Below the pieces are notes generated by a model, which was given only the letters and a program-made list of their open reading frames with translations, made no database searches and was not told the origin of the DNA. A DNA stretch of 14,545 nt from Rubrimonas sp036770645 (lineage in GTDB: Bacteria; Pseudomonadota; Alphaproteobacteria; Rhodobacterales; Rhodobacteraceae), in NCBI GenBank assembly GCA_036770645.1, contig DAIPIU010000071.1, positions 1 to 14,545 on the forward strand, in the 5' to 3' direction. Positions 1 to 7,254 of this stretch are shown here, piece by piece. How positions within the stretch are numbered: the stretch's first letter is position 1; every line of letters starts with the position of its first letter. Position numbers and translations under genes: made by a program.

Positions 1-307
1 CCCCGCCCATGCGCAGGGTGCGGATGCGGTCGCGCCGCCCGGTCAGGATCTTGTGCGGATAGCACTGGTGGCCGACATCCCAGATCAGCTTGTCGCGGGG
101 CGTGTCGAACACCGCGTGGATGGCGACGGTCAGCTCGACGACGCCGAGGCCCGCGCCGAGATGCCCGCCGGTCACCGAGACCGCCGAGATCGTCTCCTGC
201 CGCAGCTCGTCCGCCAGCCGCGCGAGCTGGGTGTCGGACAGGCGCTTGAGGTCGGCGGGCGCGGCGATCTCGTCGAGCAGCGGCGTGTGGGGGCGGTGGT
301 CGGCCAT
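1..307 (-). CDS. dxs: 1-deoxy-D-xylulose-5-phosphate synthase, N-terminal part (cut by the window edge)
   Basis: Only the first 102 residues are in the window; the gene runs off the left edge. DXS is a cytoplasmic thiamine-diphosphate enzyme that condenses pyruvate with glyceraldehyde 3-phosphate, the first step of the MEP isoprenoid pathway. Visible motifs are SVTGGHLGAGLGVVELT (residues 44-60, His49) and LIWDVGHQCYPHKILTGR (residues 74-91, His80). Both histidines fall at the positions known for the active site of the E. coli enzyme. The start is the ATG at 307, with an AGGAG ribosome binding site at 316-320 and an 8-base spacer. It lies 26 bp downstream of ispA, so the two are almost surely co-transcribed and link precursor supply to prenyl chain elongation. 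The family is certain; whether the rest of the gene is intact cannot be seen. Confidence 0.97.
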   Translation of the reverse strand, partial: MADHRPHTPLLDEIAAPADLKRLSDTQLARLADELRQETISAVSVTGGHLGAGLGVVELTVAIHAVFDTPRDKLIWDVGHQCYPHKILTGRRDRIRTLRMGG

Positions 308-333
308 GGGGCAGGCTCCTGTGGCGCGCGGGC

Positions 334-1257
334 TCAGGCGCGGCGGTCCACCGCATAGCGGGCGGCGGCGGCGAGGGGGGCGGCGCGGTGGCCGAAGGGC
401 GCGAGGGTCTGGACGGCGCGCTCGGCGAGCGCGCGCGCCCGGGCGCGCGCGCCGTCGAGGCCCAGCGTGGTGACGAAGGTCGCCTTGCCGGCGGCGGCGT
501 CCTTGCCGACGCGCTTTCCGGCCTGCTCGGCGGTGGATTCGACGTCGAGCAGATCGTCGCGGATCTGGAAGGCGGCGCCGAGGTCATGGGCGAAGGCGGC
601 GAGGCGCGCGCGGTCCTCGGGTTCGGCCTGCCCGAGGATCGCCCCGGCCTCGGCGGCGAAGGCGATCAGCGCGCCGGTCTTGAGGCGCTGCAGCGCGGCG
701 ATGGCGTCGGCCGACAGCGGCTGCGCGGCGGTCTCGGCGGCCAGATCGATGGCCTGTCCCCCGACCATGCCGGCGAATCCGCTGGCCCGGGCCAGCGCGA
801 AGGCCAATTCGGCGCGCACCTCGCCGCGGCGGTGGGCGGCCGGATCGGTCAGGATCTCGAAGGCCAAGGCCTGCAGCGCGTCGCCGGCCAGCACCGCCGT
901 CGCCTCGTTCCAGGCGACATGCACGGTCGGCTTGCCGCGGCGCAGGTCGTCGTCGTCCATGCAGGGCAGGTCGTCATGCACCAGACTGTAGGCGTGCAGG
1001 CACTCGACCGCCGCCGCCACGAGATCGGCTGCCGCGGGATCGGCATCGAAGAGCGCCGCGCTCTCGATCACGAGGAAGGCGCGCAGCCGCTTGCCGCCGC
1101 CCAGCGTGGCATGGCGCATGGCGGCCGCCAGCCGGCCCTGCGGCGTCGAGCCGGGCGAGGGCAGCACGGCGTCGAGCGCGGATTCGGCCCGCCGCGCCGC
1201 GGCGGCGAGGGCCGCGGGAAAGCCGACGGCGCCGGACTGGGGCAGGCGTTGCTGCAT
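334..1257 (-). CDS. ispA: Polyprenyl synthetase, farnesyl (or geranylgeranyl) diphosphate synthase type
   Basis: 307 residues, the usual length for IspA. This cytoplasmic enzyme condenses isopentenyl diphosphate with dimethylallyl and geranyl diphosphate. The first aspartate-rich motif, DDLPCMDDDD, is at residues 95-104, followed by LRRGKPTVH. The second, DDLLD, is at residues 234-238, followed by GKDAAAGKATFVTTLG. GGGKRLR at residues 53-59 binds isopentenyl diphosphate. I chose the ATG at 1257, which has GGAGG 11 bases upstream. A TTG at 1290 overlaps the xseB stop and would add 11 residues, but these look unlike the family and have no better ribosome binding site. The gene sits between xseB and dxs on the same strand, the usual order in alphaproteobacteria. 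Product chain length (C15 or C20) cannot be settled from motifs alone; farnesyl diphosphate is the likelier product. Confidence 0.93.
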   Translation of the reverse strand: MQQRLPQSGAVGFPAALAAAARRAESALDAVLPSPGSTPQGRLAAAMRHATLGGGKRLRAFLVIESAALFDADPAAADLVAAAVECLHAYSLVHDDLPCMDDDDLRRGKPTVHVAWNEATAVLAGDALQALAFEILTDPAAHRRGEVRAELAFALARASGFAGMVGGQAIDLAAETAAQPLSADAIAALQRLKTGALIAFAAEAGAILGQAEPEDRARLAAFAHDLGAAFQIRDDLLDVESTAEQAGKRVGKDAAAGKATFVTTLGLDGARARARALAERAVQTLAPFGHRAAPLAAAARYAVDRRA

Positions 1258-1286
1258 GGCGTCCCGGACCTCCGGCGCGCCCGGCG

Positions 1287-1550
1287 TCAATCGGCGGGGA
1301 AGGGCGCGAGCCCCTCTGCCCCGCCCTCGCCCGCCACGATCTTCTGCACCCGCATCTCGGCGTCGGCCAGCCGCGCCTCGCAGTGCCTGCGCAGCGCCGC
1401 CCCGCGATCATAGAGGGCGATGGACTCCTCCAGCTTCGCCTGCCCGCCCTCGAGCTTGACCACGATCTCCTCGAGCGCGGCCATGGCGTCCTCGAAGGAC
1501 ATGGCTGCGATGTCGGTCGGCAGGGCCTGGGCTTTCGGTCTCGCGCTCAT
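1287..1550 (-). CDS. xseB: Exodeoxyribonuclease VII small subunit
   Basis: 87 residues, close to the roughly 80 of E. coli XseB. The protein is the small, mostly helical subunit that assembles in several copies on XseA to form exonuclease VII, which degrades single-stranded DNA from both ends. The family signature is SFEDAMAALEEIVVKLEGG at residues 18-36, followed by LEESIALYDRGAALRRHCEARL (about 41-62) and a charged helix with AEMRVQKI. The ATG at 1550 overlaps the stop of the HDAC-like gene as ATGA, with GGAG at 1559-1562 and an 8-base spacer. This indicates translational coupling. xseA is not in the window and must lie elsewhere. Its placement beside ispA and dxs is common in proteobacteria and does not imply a shared function. 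Confidence 0.95.
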   Translation of the reverse strand: MSARPKAQALPTDIAAMSFEDAMAALEEIVVKLEGGQAKLEESIALYDRGAALRRHCEARLADAEMRVQKIVAGEGGAEGLAPFPAD

Positions 1551-2479
1551 CGGGCCCGCTCCATCAGCACGCGGATATGCGCGGCCGTCGACCGCGCCAG
1601 CGCCTCCAGATCATACCCGCCCTCCAGCGTCGAGACGACCCGGCCCCGCGCATGGGCGTCGGCCACGTCGCACAGGGCGGCGGTGGCCCAGGTGAAATCG
1701 CGCTCGGTCAGCTGGATGGTCGACAGCGGATCGCGCGCGTGGGCATCGAAACCGGCCGAGATGTAGACCAGTTCGGGCCGGAAGGCGTCGAGCGCGGGCA
1801 GCACGACGCGCTCGAACGCGTCGCGGAACTCGGCCGAGCCGGCATGCGTCGGCAAGGGCGCGTTGACGATGTTGCCCACCCCGCGTTCGTGCCGCGCGCC
1901 GGTGCCGGGGTAAAGCGGCCACTCATGGGTCGAGGCGTAGAGCACCCGCCCATCGCGCTCGAAGATGTCCTGGCTGCCGTTGCCGTGATGGACGTCGAAG
2001 TCGATGATCGCCACGCGGTTCAGGCCATGCGCCTCGATGGCGTGCAGCGCGCCGATGGCGGCATTGGCGTAGAAGCAGAAGCCCATGGCCCGCGTCGCCT
2101 CGGCATGGTGGCCCGGCGGGCGCGTGGCGCAGAAGGCGTTCGAGACCTCGCCCGACAGCACCATGTCGACGGCCAGCACGTTCGCCCCGGCCGCCCGGCG
2201 CGCCGCGACCAGGCTGCGCGGCGACAGGAAGGTGTCGCCGTCGATCGCCGCGTCGCCGCGCGCGGGCACGGCGCGGGCGAGACGGTCGAGATGGCTCTGC
2301 GGATGGCATCGCAGCAGATGCGCGTCGTCGGCCAGCGGGGCCTCGACGCGAAGCAGGAACATGAACTCCTCGCCCTGCAGCGCCGCCTCGACCGCGCGCA
2401 GCCGGTCGGCGCGCTCCGGGTGGCCGGGCGGGGTCTCGTGGTCGAGGCAGTCGTGATGGCCGATCAGCGCGGTGGTCAT
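1547..2479 (-). CDS. Histone deacetylase-like amidohydrolase (class II HDAC / acetoin-utilisation family)
   Basis: 310 residues. The fold is the zinc-dependent arginase/deacetylase fold, acting in the cytoplasm. Visible catalytic elements in order: RPPGHHAE (120-127, paired His124 and His125), DFDVHHGNG (160-168, metal ligands Asp162 and His164), ISAGFDAHARDPL (240-252, third metal ligand Asp245) and EGGYD (286-290, transition-state Tyr289). All key residues are present, so the enzyme should be active. Bacterial members remove acetyl groups from lysines, polyamines or small amides; the substrate here is unknown. The ATG at 2479 has AAGG a few bases upstream and begins the family-like sequence MTTALIGHHDCLDHETPPGHPER. 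An open frame of 192 more codons lies upstream but is low-complexity and crosses the amidase gene. The stop overlaps the xseB start. Confidence 0.92.
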   Translation of the reverse strand: MTTALIGHHDCLDHETPPGHPERADRLRAVEAALQGEEFMFLLRVEAPLADDAHLLRCHPQSHLDRLARAVPARGDAAIDGDTFLSPRSLVAARRAAGANVLAVDMVLSGEVSNAFCATRPPGHHAEATRAMGFCFYANAAIGALHAIEAHGLNRVAIIDFDVHHGNGSQDIFERDGRVLYASTHEWPLYPGTGARHERGVGNIVNAPLPTHAGSAEFRDAFERVVLPALDAFRPELVYISAGFDAHARDPLSTIQLTERDFTWATAALCDVADAHARGRVVSTLEGGYDLEALARSTAAHIRVLMERAR

Positions 2480-2568
2480 GCGCCGCACCTTGGCGCGGCG
2501 GCGCGGGGGGCGCAACGCCCCAGAAAGCGGCGCCTTGTCCGGGGGGGGGCGGGGCCGCCGCACCGGGT

Positions 2569-4011
2569 TCAGAGGCGCGGGCGGCGCGCGGCCCAGGGCG
2601 CGGCCTCCTCGATGCGGGCGCACAGCGTCATCAGATCGGCATCGGCGCCGAAGCGCATGGCCAGATGCACCCCGACCGGCAGCCCTTCGGCCGACATGCC
2701 CAGCGGCAGCGAGGCGGCGGGCTGGCCGCCGGCGTTGAAGGCGGCGCAGAACGGCGAATAGGCGAAACAGCCCTCCGGCCCCAGACGGTAGGCGCGAAAG
2801 TCGCGGAATTCGGCGCGCTGATGGCTGAACCGTCCGATCGCGGCGGGGGGTTCGGCCATTGTCGCGCTCAGAAGCACATCGAAGCGCTCGAAGACCGCGG
2901 CCTGCGCGCGGCCGAAGGCGTGGATGGTCTCGACCGCCGCGAGGTAATCCGCCCCCGAAAGTCGCGCGGCGTGGTCGCAGGCCCCTTCCGCCACGGGCTC
3001 GATCTCGCCCGGCGCGACGGGGCGGCCGCGGCGGCGCGCCGCGCCGCGCACCCAAAGGGCGGTGCCGCAGGCCACGATGTCGGTCCAGGCCGCCGTCATG
3101 GCGTCGTGGTCGAGCGCCGGCGCGTGCTCCTCGACCTCGGCGCCCATGGCCTCGAGCAGACGCGCGGCCGCGCGCGCGGCCGCGGCGCAGTCGGGGTGGA
3201 TCGGCGCGCCGGTCGGGCCGCGGTCGGTGAAGGCGACGCGCAGCCGGGGCAGGGGGGCGTCCAGCGCCGCGAGGAAGCCGCGCGGCATCGGCGGCGGCGG
3301 GTAGGGCGCGCCGAGGTCGGGGCCGGCGGTTGCGTCCATCAGCGCCGCCATGTCGCGCACGCTGCGCGTGAGGAAGCCCTCGATGGCCATGCCGGCCCAG
3401 CCCTCGCCGGCATAGGGCCCGTCGGGCAGCCGGGCGCGGGTGCCCTTGAAGCCGAACAGGCCGCAGTTCGAGGCCGGTATGCGGATCGAGCCGCCGCCGT
3501 CCGAGCCATGCGCCGCCGGGACGATCCCCGCCGCGACCGCCGCCCCCGCCCCGCCGGAGGAGCCGCCGGGGGTGCGTGAGAGGTCCCAGGGGTTGCGCGT
3601 CGGCCCGCCATAGGCCGCGGCCTCGGTGACCGGGCCGACCCCGCCTTCCGGCGCGGCGGTGCGCCCGAACAGCACCAGCCCAGCCGCGCGCAGCCGCGCC
3701 GTCACCGCGCCGTCCACGGGCCAGGCCGTGCCCGCCAGCAGGCGCGAGCCGCCGGAGGAGGGGATGTCGACCGCCTCCGCCCCCAGATCCTTCAGCAGCA
3801 GCGGCACGCCGCGCAGCGGCCCGTCGGGCAGGCCGCGGGCGATGGCTGCGCGCGCCGCGCCCTCCGCCAGATGCACCACCGCGTTCAGCCGCGGGTTCAG
3901 CGCCGCGACCCGCTCCAGCGCCGTGTCGAGGAGGTCCCCCGGGCTCGCCTCGCCGCGCCGGACCAGCGCGGCCAGCGCGGTCGCGTCATGCGCTTCCCAG
4001 TCGGGGATCAT
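2569..4011 (-). CDS. Amidase-signature (AS) family hydrolase
   Basis: 480 residues, the usual length of the family, which hydrolyses carboxylic amides with a Ser-cisSer-Lys triad. The catalytic Lys is in LLLKDLG (Lys74). The Gly/Ser-rich signature follows: TPGGSSGGAGA (148-158, cis-serine among Ser151/Ser152) and GSDGGGSIRIPAS (169-181, nucleophile Ser175), then GLFGFKGTR. There is no GatA-specific context, since gatC and gatB are absent, so this is an amidase of unknown substrate rather than a tRNA amidotransferase subunit. No signal peptide is visible, so it should be cytoplasmic. The ATG at 4011 overlaps the stop of the upstream solute-binding protein as ATGA. No clear ribosome binding site is present, so translation probably depends on coupling. 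The pair may take up and hydrolyse an amide compound, but this is inference from position only. Confidence 0.92.
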   Translation of the reverse strand: MIPDWEAHDATALAALVRRGEASPGDLLDTALERVAALNPRLNAVVHLAEGAARAAIARGLPDGPLRGVPLLLKDLGAEAVDIPSSGGSRLLAGTAWPVDGAVTARLRAAGLVLFGRTAAPEGGVGPVTEAAAYGGPTRNPWDLSRTPGGSSGGAGAAVAAGIVPAAHGSDGGGSIRIPASNCGLFGFKGTRARLPDGPYAGEGWAGMAIEGFLTRSVRDMAALMDATAGPDLGAPYPPPPMPRGFLAALDAPLPRLRVAFTDRGPTGAPIHPDCAAAARAAARLLEAMGAEVEEHAPALDHDAMTAAWTDIVACGTALWVRGAARRRGRPVAPGEIEPVAEGACDHAARLSGADYLAAVETIHAFGRAQAAVFERFDVLLSATMAEPPAAIGRFSHQRAEFRDFRAYRLGPEGCFAYSPFCAAFNAGGQPAASLPLGMSAEGLPVGVHLAMRFGADADLMTLCARIEEAAPWAARRPRL

Positions 4012-4847
4012 TCGGGGATGGGCGCGACCACGACCAGCGCGCGCATGGCGTCGCCCATCACGGCCGGGGCGAAGCTGGCGTCGAAGATCGCCGCCAGTTC
4101 GCCCGAACGGTAGAGGCGCGACAGCGCGCGGTCGACCTCGCGCCGGAACGCGTGGTCGCCCAGCGGCAGGGCCAGCGCATGCGGCTCGACGGTCAGGACA
4201 TTGCCCGAGACCTGCAGCTCGCCCCGCCGGTCGCTGTCGCGCGCCAGCCGCATCAGGATCGACTGGTCGGCGAAATAGGCGTCGAGCCGCCCGTCCAAGA
4301 GCCCGCCCAGCCCGTCGTCATGGTCGCCGACGGGCACCGTCTCGGCCGCCATTCCGGTGGCGCGCAGGGTGGCCGCCAGCGCGGTCTCGGTCGTGGTGCC
4401 GGCCCGCACGCCGATCCGCTTGCCCGCAAGCGCCGCGAAATCGCCGGGTCCGTCGCGCAGTGTCATCACCGAAGCCCCGTCGATGAACACCGGGATCGAG
4501 AAATCCACGCTCTCGCGCCGGCCCAGCGTCACGCTGGCGGCCCCGCAAAGGAGGTCGGCGCGGCCCTCGGAGATGGCCTCGAAACGGTCCTCGGCGGTCA
4601 CGGTCACGAACACCGGCACGAGCCGCTCGCGGCCGACCGCGGGGGCGAGCCGCGCGGCGACGGCGCGGCAGAGCTCGACCGTATAGCCGGCGGGCGCGCC
4701 GTCGCGGTCGTAGGACAGCGGGGCCGCATCGGCGCGCACCGCGAGGCGGATCTCGCCGGTGGATGCGAGGCGGTCGAGCGTCTGCGCCGCCGCGGGCGCG
4801 GCCAGCAGCAGCGCGGCGGTCAGCATCGCGGGCAGGCTTCGGGTCAT
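4008..4847 (-). CDS. Periplasmic solute-binding protein, SBP_bac_3 family (amino acid ABC transporter type)
   Basis: 279 residues. It begins with a clear Sec signal peptide (MTRSLPAMLTAALLLAAPAAAQ), with likely cleavage near residues 21-22. The mature part shows the family pattern: EIRLAVRADAAPLSY (32-46), GYTVELCRAVAARL (54-67), GRADLLCGAASVTLGRRESVDFS (95-117), GKRIGVRAGTTTE (142-154) and DAYFADQSIL (189-198, likely ligand-contacting Asp194). Such proteins bind amino acids or related small acids and hand them to an ABC permease. No permease or ATPase gene is nearby, so it is an orphan component here or has a sensing role. I chose the ATG at 4847 because it starts the signal peptide and has GGGGAGA upstream. 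An upstream ATG at 4958 would place 37 unlikely residues before it. The stop overlaps the amidase start by 4 bases. Confidence 0.9.
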   Translation of the reverse strand: MTRSLPAMLTAALLLAAPAAAQTLDRLASTGEIRLAVRADAAPLSYDRDGAPAGYTVELCRAVAARLAPAVGRERLVPVFVTVTAEDRFEAISEGRADLLCGAASVTLGRRESVDFSIPVFIDGASVMTLRDGPGDFAALAGKRIGVRAGTTTETALAATLRATGMAAETVPVGDHDDGLGGLLDGRLDAYFADQSILMRLARDSDRRGELQVSGNVLTVEPHALALPLGDHAFRREVDRALSRLYRSGELAAIFDASFAPAVMGDAMRALVVVAPIPE

Positions 4848-4879
4848 GGTCGCGGTCTCCCCCCATACGGTCGGCGCGC

Positions 4880-4907
4880 ACCCTAACGCCCTTCGCGCCG
4901 ATGGGAA
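4880..4907 (-). promoter_or_regulatory. Candidate sigma-70-type promoter for the solute-binding protein and amidase pair
   Basis: On the minus strand, TTCCCA (4907-4902) and TAGGGT (4885-4880) are separated by 16 bases. They match the -35 consensus at 4 of 6 positions and the -10 at 3 of 6, including the key A2 and T6. Transcription would start about 26 bases before the ATG at 4847, leaving room for the visible ribosome binding site. This is a match by eye in GC-rich DNA and is tentative. Confidence 0.35.
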
Positions 4908-4975
4908 GCGATGGCGCGGCGGGCCGTTCCGGGCGATACCATCCGCGCCGCCCACCATCCGTGGAGAATCCCCCG

Positions 4976-6799
4976 ATGACCGCGCGTCCCGCCCTCGCCC
5001 TCGCCGCCCTGCTGGCCCTCGGGGCCGGGGCCGCCGAGGCCCGCTTCGACCTCGCGATCCTGCACATCAACGACTTCCACAGCCGGATCGAGCCGATCAA
5101 CCGCTTCGACTCGACCTGTTCGGCCGAGGACGACGCGGCAGGCGCCTGCTTCGGCGGCATGGCGCGGCTGAAGACGGCGCTCGACGCCCGCCGCGCCGCG
5201 CTCGCGGCCGAGGGCTACGCGGTGCTGACGCTCGACGCGGGCGACCAGTTCCAGGGCTCGCTGTTCCACACGCTCCATGGCGGGGCCGTGGTGGGCGAGT
5301 TCCTCGGCGCGCTGGGCTTCGACGCCATGGCGGTCGGCAACCACGAGTTCGACGACGGGCCCGCGGGCCTCGCCGCGCTGCTCGACGCCGCCCGCTTTCC
5401 GGTGCTGTCGGCCAACATCGACCCGAGCGCGGAGCCGCTGCTGGCGGGCCGCGTCGCGCCCTCGGCGGTGATCGAGGTCGGCGGGCGGCGCGTCGGCATC
5501 GTCTCGGCCCTGACCGCCGACACCGCCGTGATCGCCTCGCCCGGACCCACGGTCGCCTTCCGCGACGAGGTCGACGCGCTGCGCGAGGCCGCGGCGGCGC
5601 TGGCGGCGGACGGCATCGACATCGTCGTCGCGCTGACCCATGTCGGCCTGCCGCGCGACCGCGAGATCGCCGCGCAGGTGCCGGGCCTGGACGCGGTGAT
5701 CGGCGGCCACAGCCACAGCCTGATGGGGTCGATGGAGCGGGCCGTCGCGCCCTATCCGCTGATGGTCGCAGGGCCCGACGGGTCGGCCGTGCCGGTCGCC
5801 CAAGCCTATGCCTACGGAAAGTATCTGGGCGAGCTGCGCCTGTCCTTCGACGACGCCGGTCGGCTGACGAGCGTGGCAGGCGCGCCGATCCTGCTGGACG
5901 CCGGCTTCCCGCCGGACGCCGGCATCGCGGCGCGGGTCGCCGAACTGGCCGCGCCCATCGAGGCGATGCGCGCCGAGGTGGTGGCGGTGGCCGCCGCGCC
6001 CATCGGCGCCGACCGCGCCGACTGCCGCGCCCGCGAATGCGCCATGGGCGTGCTCGTGGCGGACGCCATGCTCGACCGCGCCCGCCCCCTGGGGGCCGAG
6101 ATCGCGATCCAGAACGGCGGCGGCCTGCGCGCCGGCATCGACGCCGGCCCGATCACCAAGGGCGAGGTGCTGACGGTGCTGCCCTTCCAGAACACGCTGG
6201 CCACTTTCGGCCTGCGCGGGTCGGACGTGATCGCGGCGCTCGAGAACGGCGTGTCGCAGATCGCGGACGGGGCGGGTCGCTTCCCCCAGGTCGCGGGTCT
6301 GCGCTTCACGCTGGATCCGGCGGCCCCGGCGGGCGGGCGCGTCTCGGGCGTCGAGGTCGAGGGGGCGGAGGGCTGGGCGCCGCTCGATCCCGACCGTGTC
6401 TACGGCGTGGCCTCGAACGACTTCATGCGCCGCGGCGGCGACGGGTATGCGGTCTTCGCCGCGGCGGCGGTCGATCCCTACGATTTCGGTCCGAACCTCG
6501 AGGACGTGGTGATCGCCCACCTGCAGGCCAACAGCCCCTATGCGCCGCGCCTTGCGGGGCGCATCGTGCTGGCGGCGGGCGAGGCCCCTGCTCCGGATGC
6601 CGCCCCGGTCGAGCGCGCCGAGGCTCCGACGGCGCGTCCCGAGGCAGGTGGCCATGTGGTGCGCCGCGGCGACAGCCTGTGGCGCATCGCCCGCGAGACT
6701 TGGGGGCAGGGCGCGCGCTGGCCGGAACTCGCGGCCGCAAACGGATTGGCCGAACCCTGGATCATCCGCCCGGGCGAGACGCTCTCCATCCCCCGCTGA
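4976..6799 (+). CDS. Secreted 5'-nucleotidase / metallophosphatase with C-terminal LysM domain
   Basis: 607 residues of the UshA/NutA-like 5'-nucleotidase family, which strips phosphate from nucleotides outside the cytoplasm. A signal peptide occupies residues 1-22. The metallophosphatase domain shows HINDFHSRIEP (30-40, metal ligands Asp33 and His35), DAGDQFQGSLF (87-97, Asp90), VGNHEFDDG (120-128, Asn122 and His123), LTHVG (220-224, His222) and GGHSHSL (243-249). The substrate-binding C-terminal domain follows, with QNGGGLRAGI (379-388), VLPFQNTL (401-408) and SNDFMRRGGDGY (480-491). A Pro/Ala linker (about 536-558) leads to a LysM module, VVRRGDSLWRIA (561-572) to RPGETLSIP (598-606). LysM binds peptidoglycan, so the enzyme is probably held at the cell wall. 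The ATG at 4976 has GGAGA upstream. Its gene is divergent from the solute-binding protein. Substrate range is not determined. Confidence 0.93.
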   Translation: MTARPALALAALLALGAGAAEARFDLAILHINDFHSRIEPINRFDSTCSAEDDAAGACFGGMARLKTALDARRAALAAEGYAVLTLDAGDQFQGSLFHTLHGGAVVGEFLGALGFDAMAVGNHEFDDGPAGLAALLDAARFPVLSANIDPSAEPLLAGRVAPSAVIEVGGRRVGIVSALTADTAVIASPGPTVAFRDEVDALREAAAALAADGIDIVVALTHVGLPRDREIAAQVPGLDAVIGGHSHSLMGSMERAVAPYPLMVAGPDGSAVPVAQAYAYGKYLGELRLSFDDAGRLTSVAGAPILLDAGFPPDAGIAARVAELAAPIEAMRAEVVAVAAAPIGADRADCRARECAMGVLVADAMLDRARPLGAEIAIQNGGGLRAGIDAGPITKGEVLTVLPFQNTLATFGLRGSDVIAALENGVSQIADGAGRFPQVAGLRFTLDPAAPAGGRVSGVEVEGAEGWAPLDPDRVYGVASNDFMRRGGDGYAVFAAAAVDPYDFGPNLEDVVIAHLQANSPYAPRLAGRIVLAAGEAPAPDAAPVERAEAPTARPEAGGHVVRRGDSLWRIARETWGQGARWPELAAANGLAEPWIIRPGETLSIPR

Positions 6800-6816
6800 C
6801 TGCAAAACGTGCATGG

Positions 6817-6852
6817 GGCCGGCAGGATGGTAAACAACCTGCCCTGTCGGCC
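6817..6852 (+). terminator. Possible stem-loop after the 5'-nucleotidase gene
   Basis: GGCAGG (6821-6826) pairs with CCTGCC (6838-6843) around an 11-base loop. GGCC (6817-6820) can add pairs with CGGCC (6848-6852) across a 4-base bulge. The structure begins 18 bases past the nucleotidase stop codon. No T-run follows, so it may be a weak terminator or only a 3'-end stabilising hairpin. Confidence 0.3.
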
Positions 6853-6980
6853 ACGACTGTTGCCGGCTGCGCATGGCTGGGCTGCGTGCGCGGTGGTGGC
6901 TCGCAACGGCGGCAAGGGTCATATCTCCTGACATGAAAGCCGCAGCCAATTCGGCAGCGGCGCCACTGTTGGAGAATGAA

Positions 6981-7196
6981 ATGTCCGCCCTCGCTCTCAC
7001 CCGCCTGCGTACGGTGACCTCGGTCGCCGATGGCGTGGTGGCCCTGTTCCGCGACCTGTCCGAAGCCGCGACCCGTCGCAGCGCCTATGCCCGGACCCGC
7101 GACGAACTCTCGCGCCTGAGCGACCGCGAACTCGACGACCTCGGCCTGACCCGCTGGGACATCGACCGCGTCGCGCGCGAGTCCGCCTACGGCTGA
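6981..7196 (+). CDS. DUF1127 small arginine-rich protein
   Basis: 71 residues. The C-terminal half is a typical DUF1127 domain: TRDELSRLSDRELDDLGLTR at residues 39-58, then WDIDRVARESAYG at the end. The N-terminal part is a short, mostly helical lead. DUF1127 proteins are abundant in alphaproteobacteria. Characterised members affect stress responses and carbon or phosphate metabolism, and some bind RNA. The exact role of this copy is unknown. I chose the ATG at 6981 because GGAG at 6971-6974 is ideally placed with a 6-base spacer. An in-frame ATG at 6873 would add 36 residues without a ribosome binding site or family similarity. The gene stands alone, 181 bp after the nucleotidase, and is followed by a strong hairpin. 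I found no convincing promoter. The AT-richer TCATATCTCCTGACAT near 6919-6935 is the likeliest place to look. Confidence 0.88.
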   Translation: MSALALTRLRTVTSVADGVVALFRDLSEAATRRSAYARTRDELSRLSDRELDDLGLTRWDIDRVARESAYG

Positions 7197-7216
7197 GCCC
7201 CGCCCCCGTTCGTCCT

Positions 7217-7247
7217 GCGCCGCGTCGGGTCCCGCCCGGCGCGGCGC
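7217..7247. terminator. Strong hairpin terminator between convergent genes
   Basis: A 13-base-pair stem pairs 7217-7229 with 7235-7247 around the 5-base loop TCCCG. Every pair is Watson-Crick except one G-T wobble. It lies in the 58 bp gap between the stops of the DUF1127 gene (plus) and the small exported protein gene (minus), so it can serve both strands. On the plus strand it is followed by CTGCGTTT, a poor T-run. It is the longest near-perfect inverted repeat I noticed in the window. Confidence 0.7.
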
Positions 7248-7254
7248 CTGCGTT

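Noticed and set aside
308..333. A thiamine (TPP) riboswitch before dxs
   Set aside because: The gap to ispA is only 26 bases, too short for the aptamer, and none of its conserved sequence is present.
1258..1290. TTG start for ispA at 1290, overlapping the xseB stop
   Set aside because: It would mirror the overlaps seen nearby, but TTG is rare, the added residues look non-homologous, and the ATG at 1257 has GGAGG before it. It remains a minor alternative.
2480..3055. N-terminal extension of the HDAC-like gene by 192 codons
   Set aside because: The extra part is Arg-rich, lies over the amidase gene and shows no family similarity; the ATG at 2479 has a ribosome binding site and starts the conserved fold.
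2569..4011. GatA, the glutamyl-tRNA amidotransferase A subunit
   Set aside because: The catalytic signature is shared by the whole AS family, gatC and gatB are absent, and the gene is paired with a solute-binding protein.
4883..7000. A 705-codon open frame on the minus strand, opposite the 5'-nucleotidase gene
   Set aside because: Its protein is low-complexity, rich in Arg, His, Gly and Val, without any domain. It is the mirror of the third-position GC bias of the real gene, as in many high-GC genomes.
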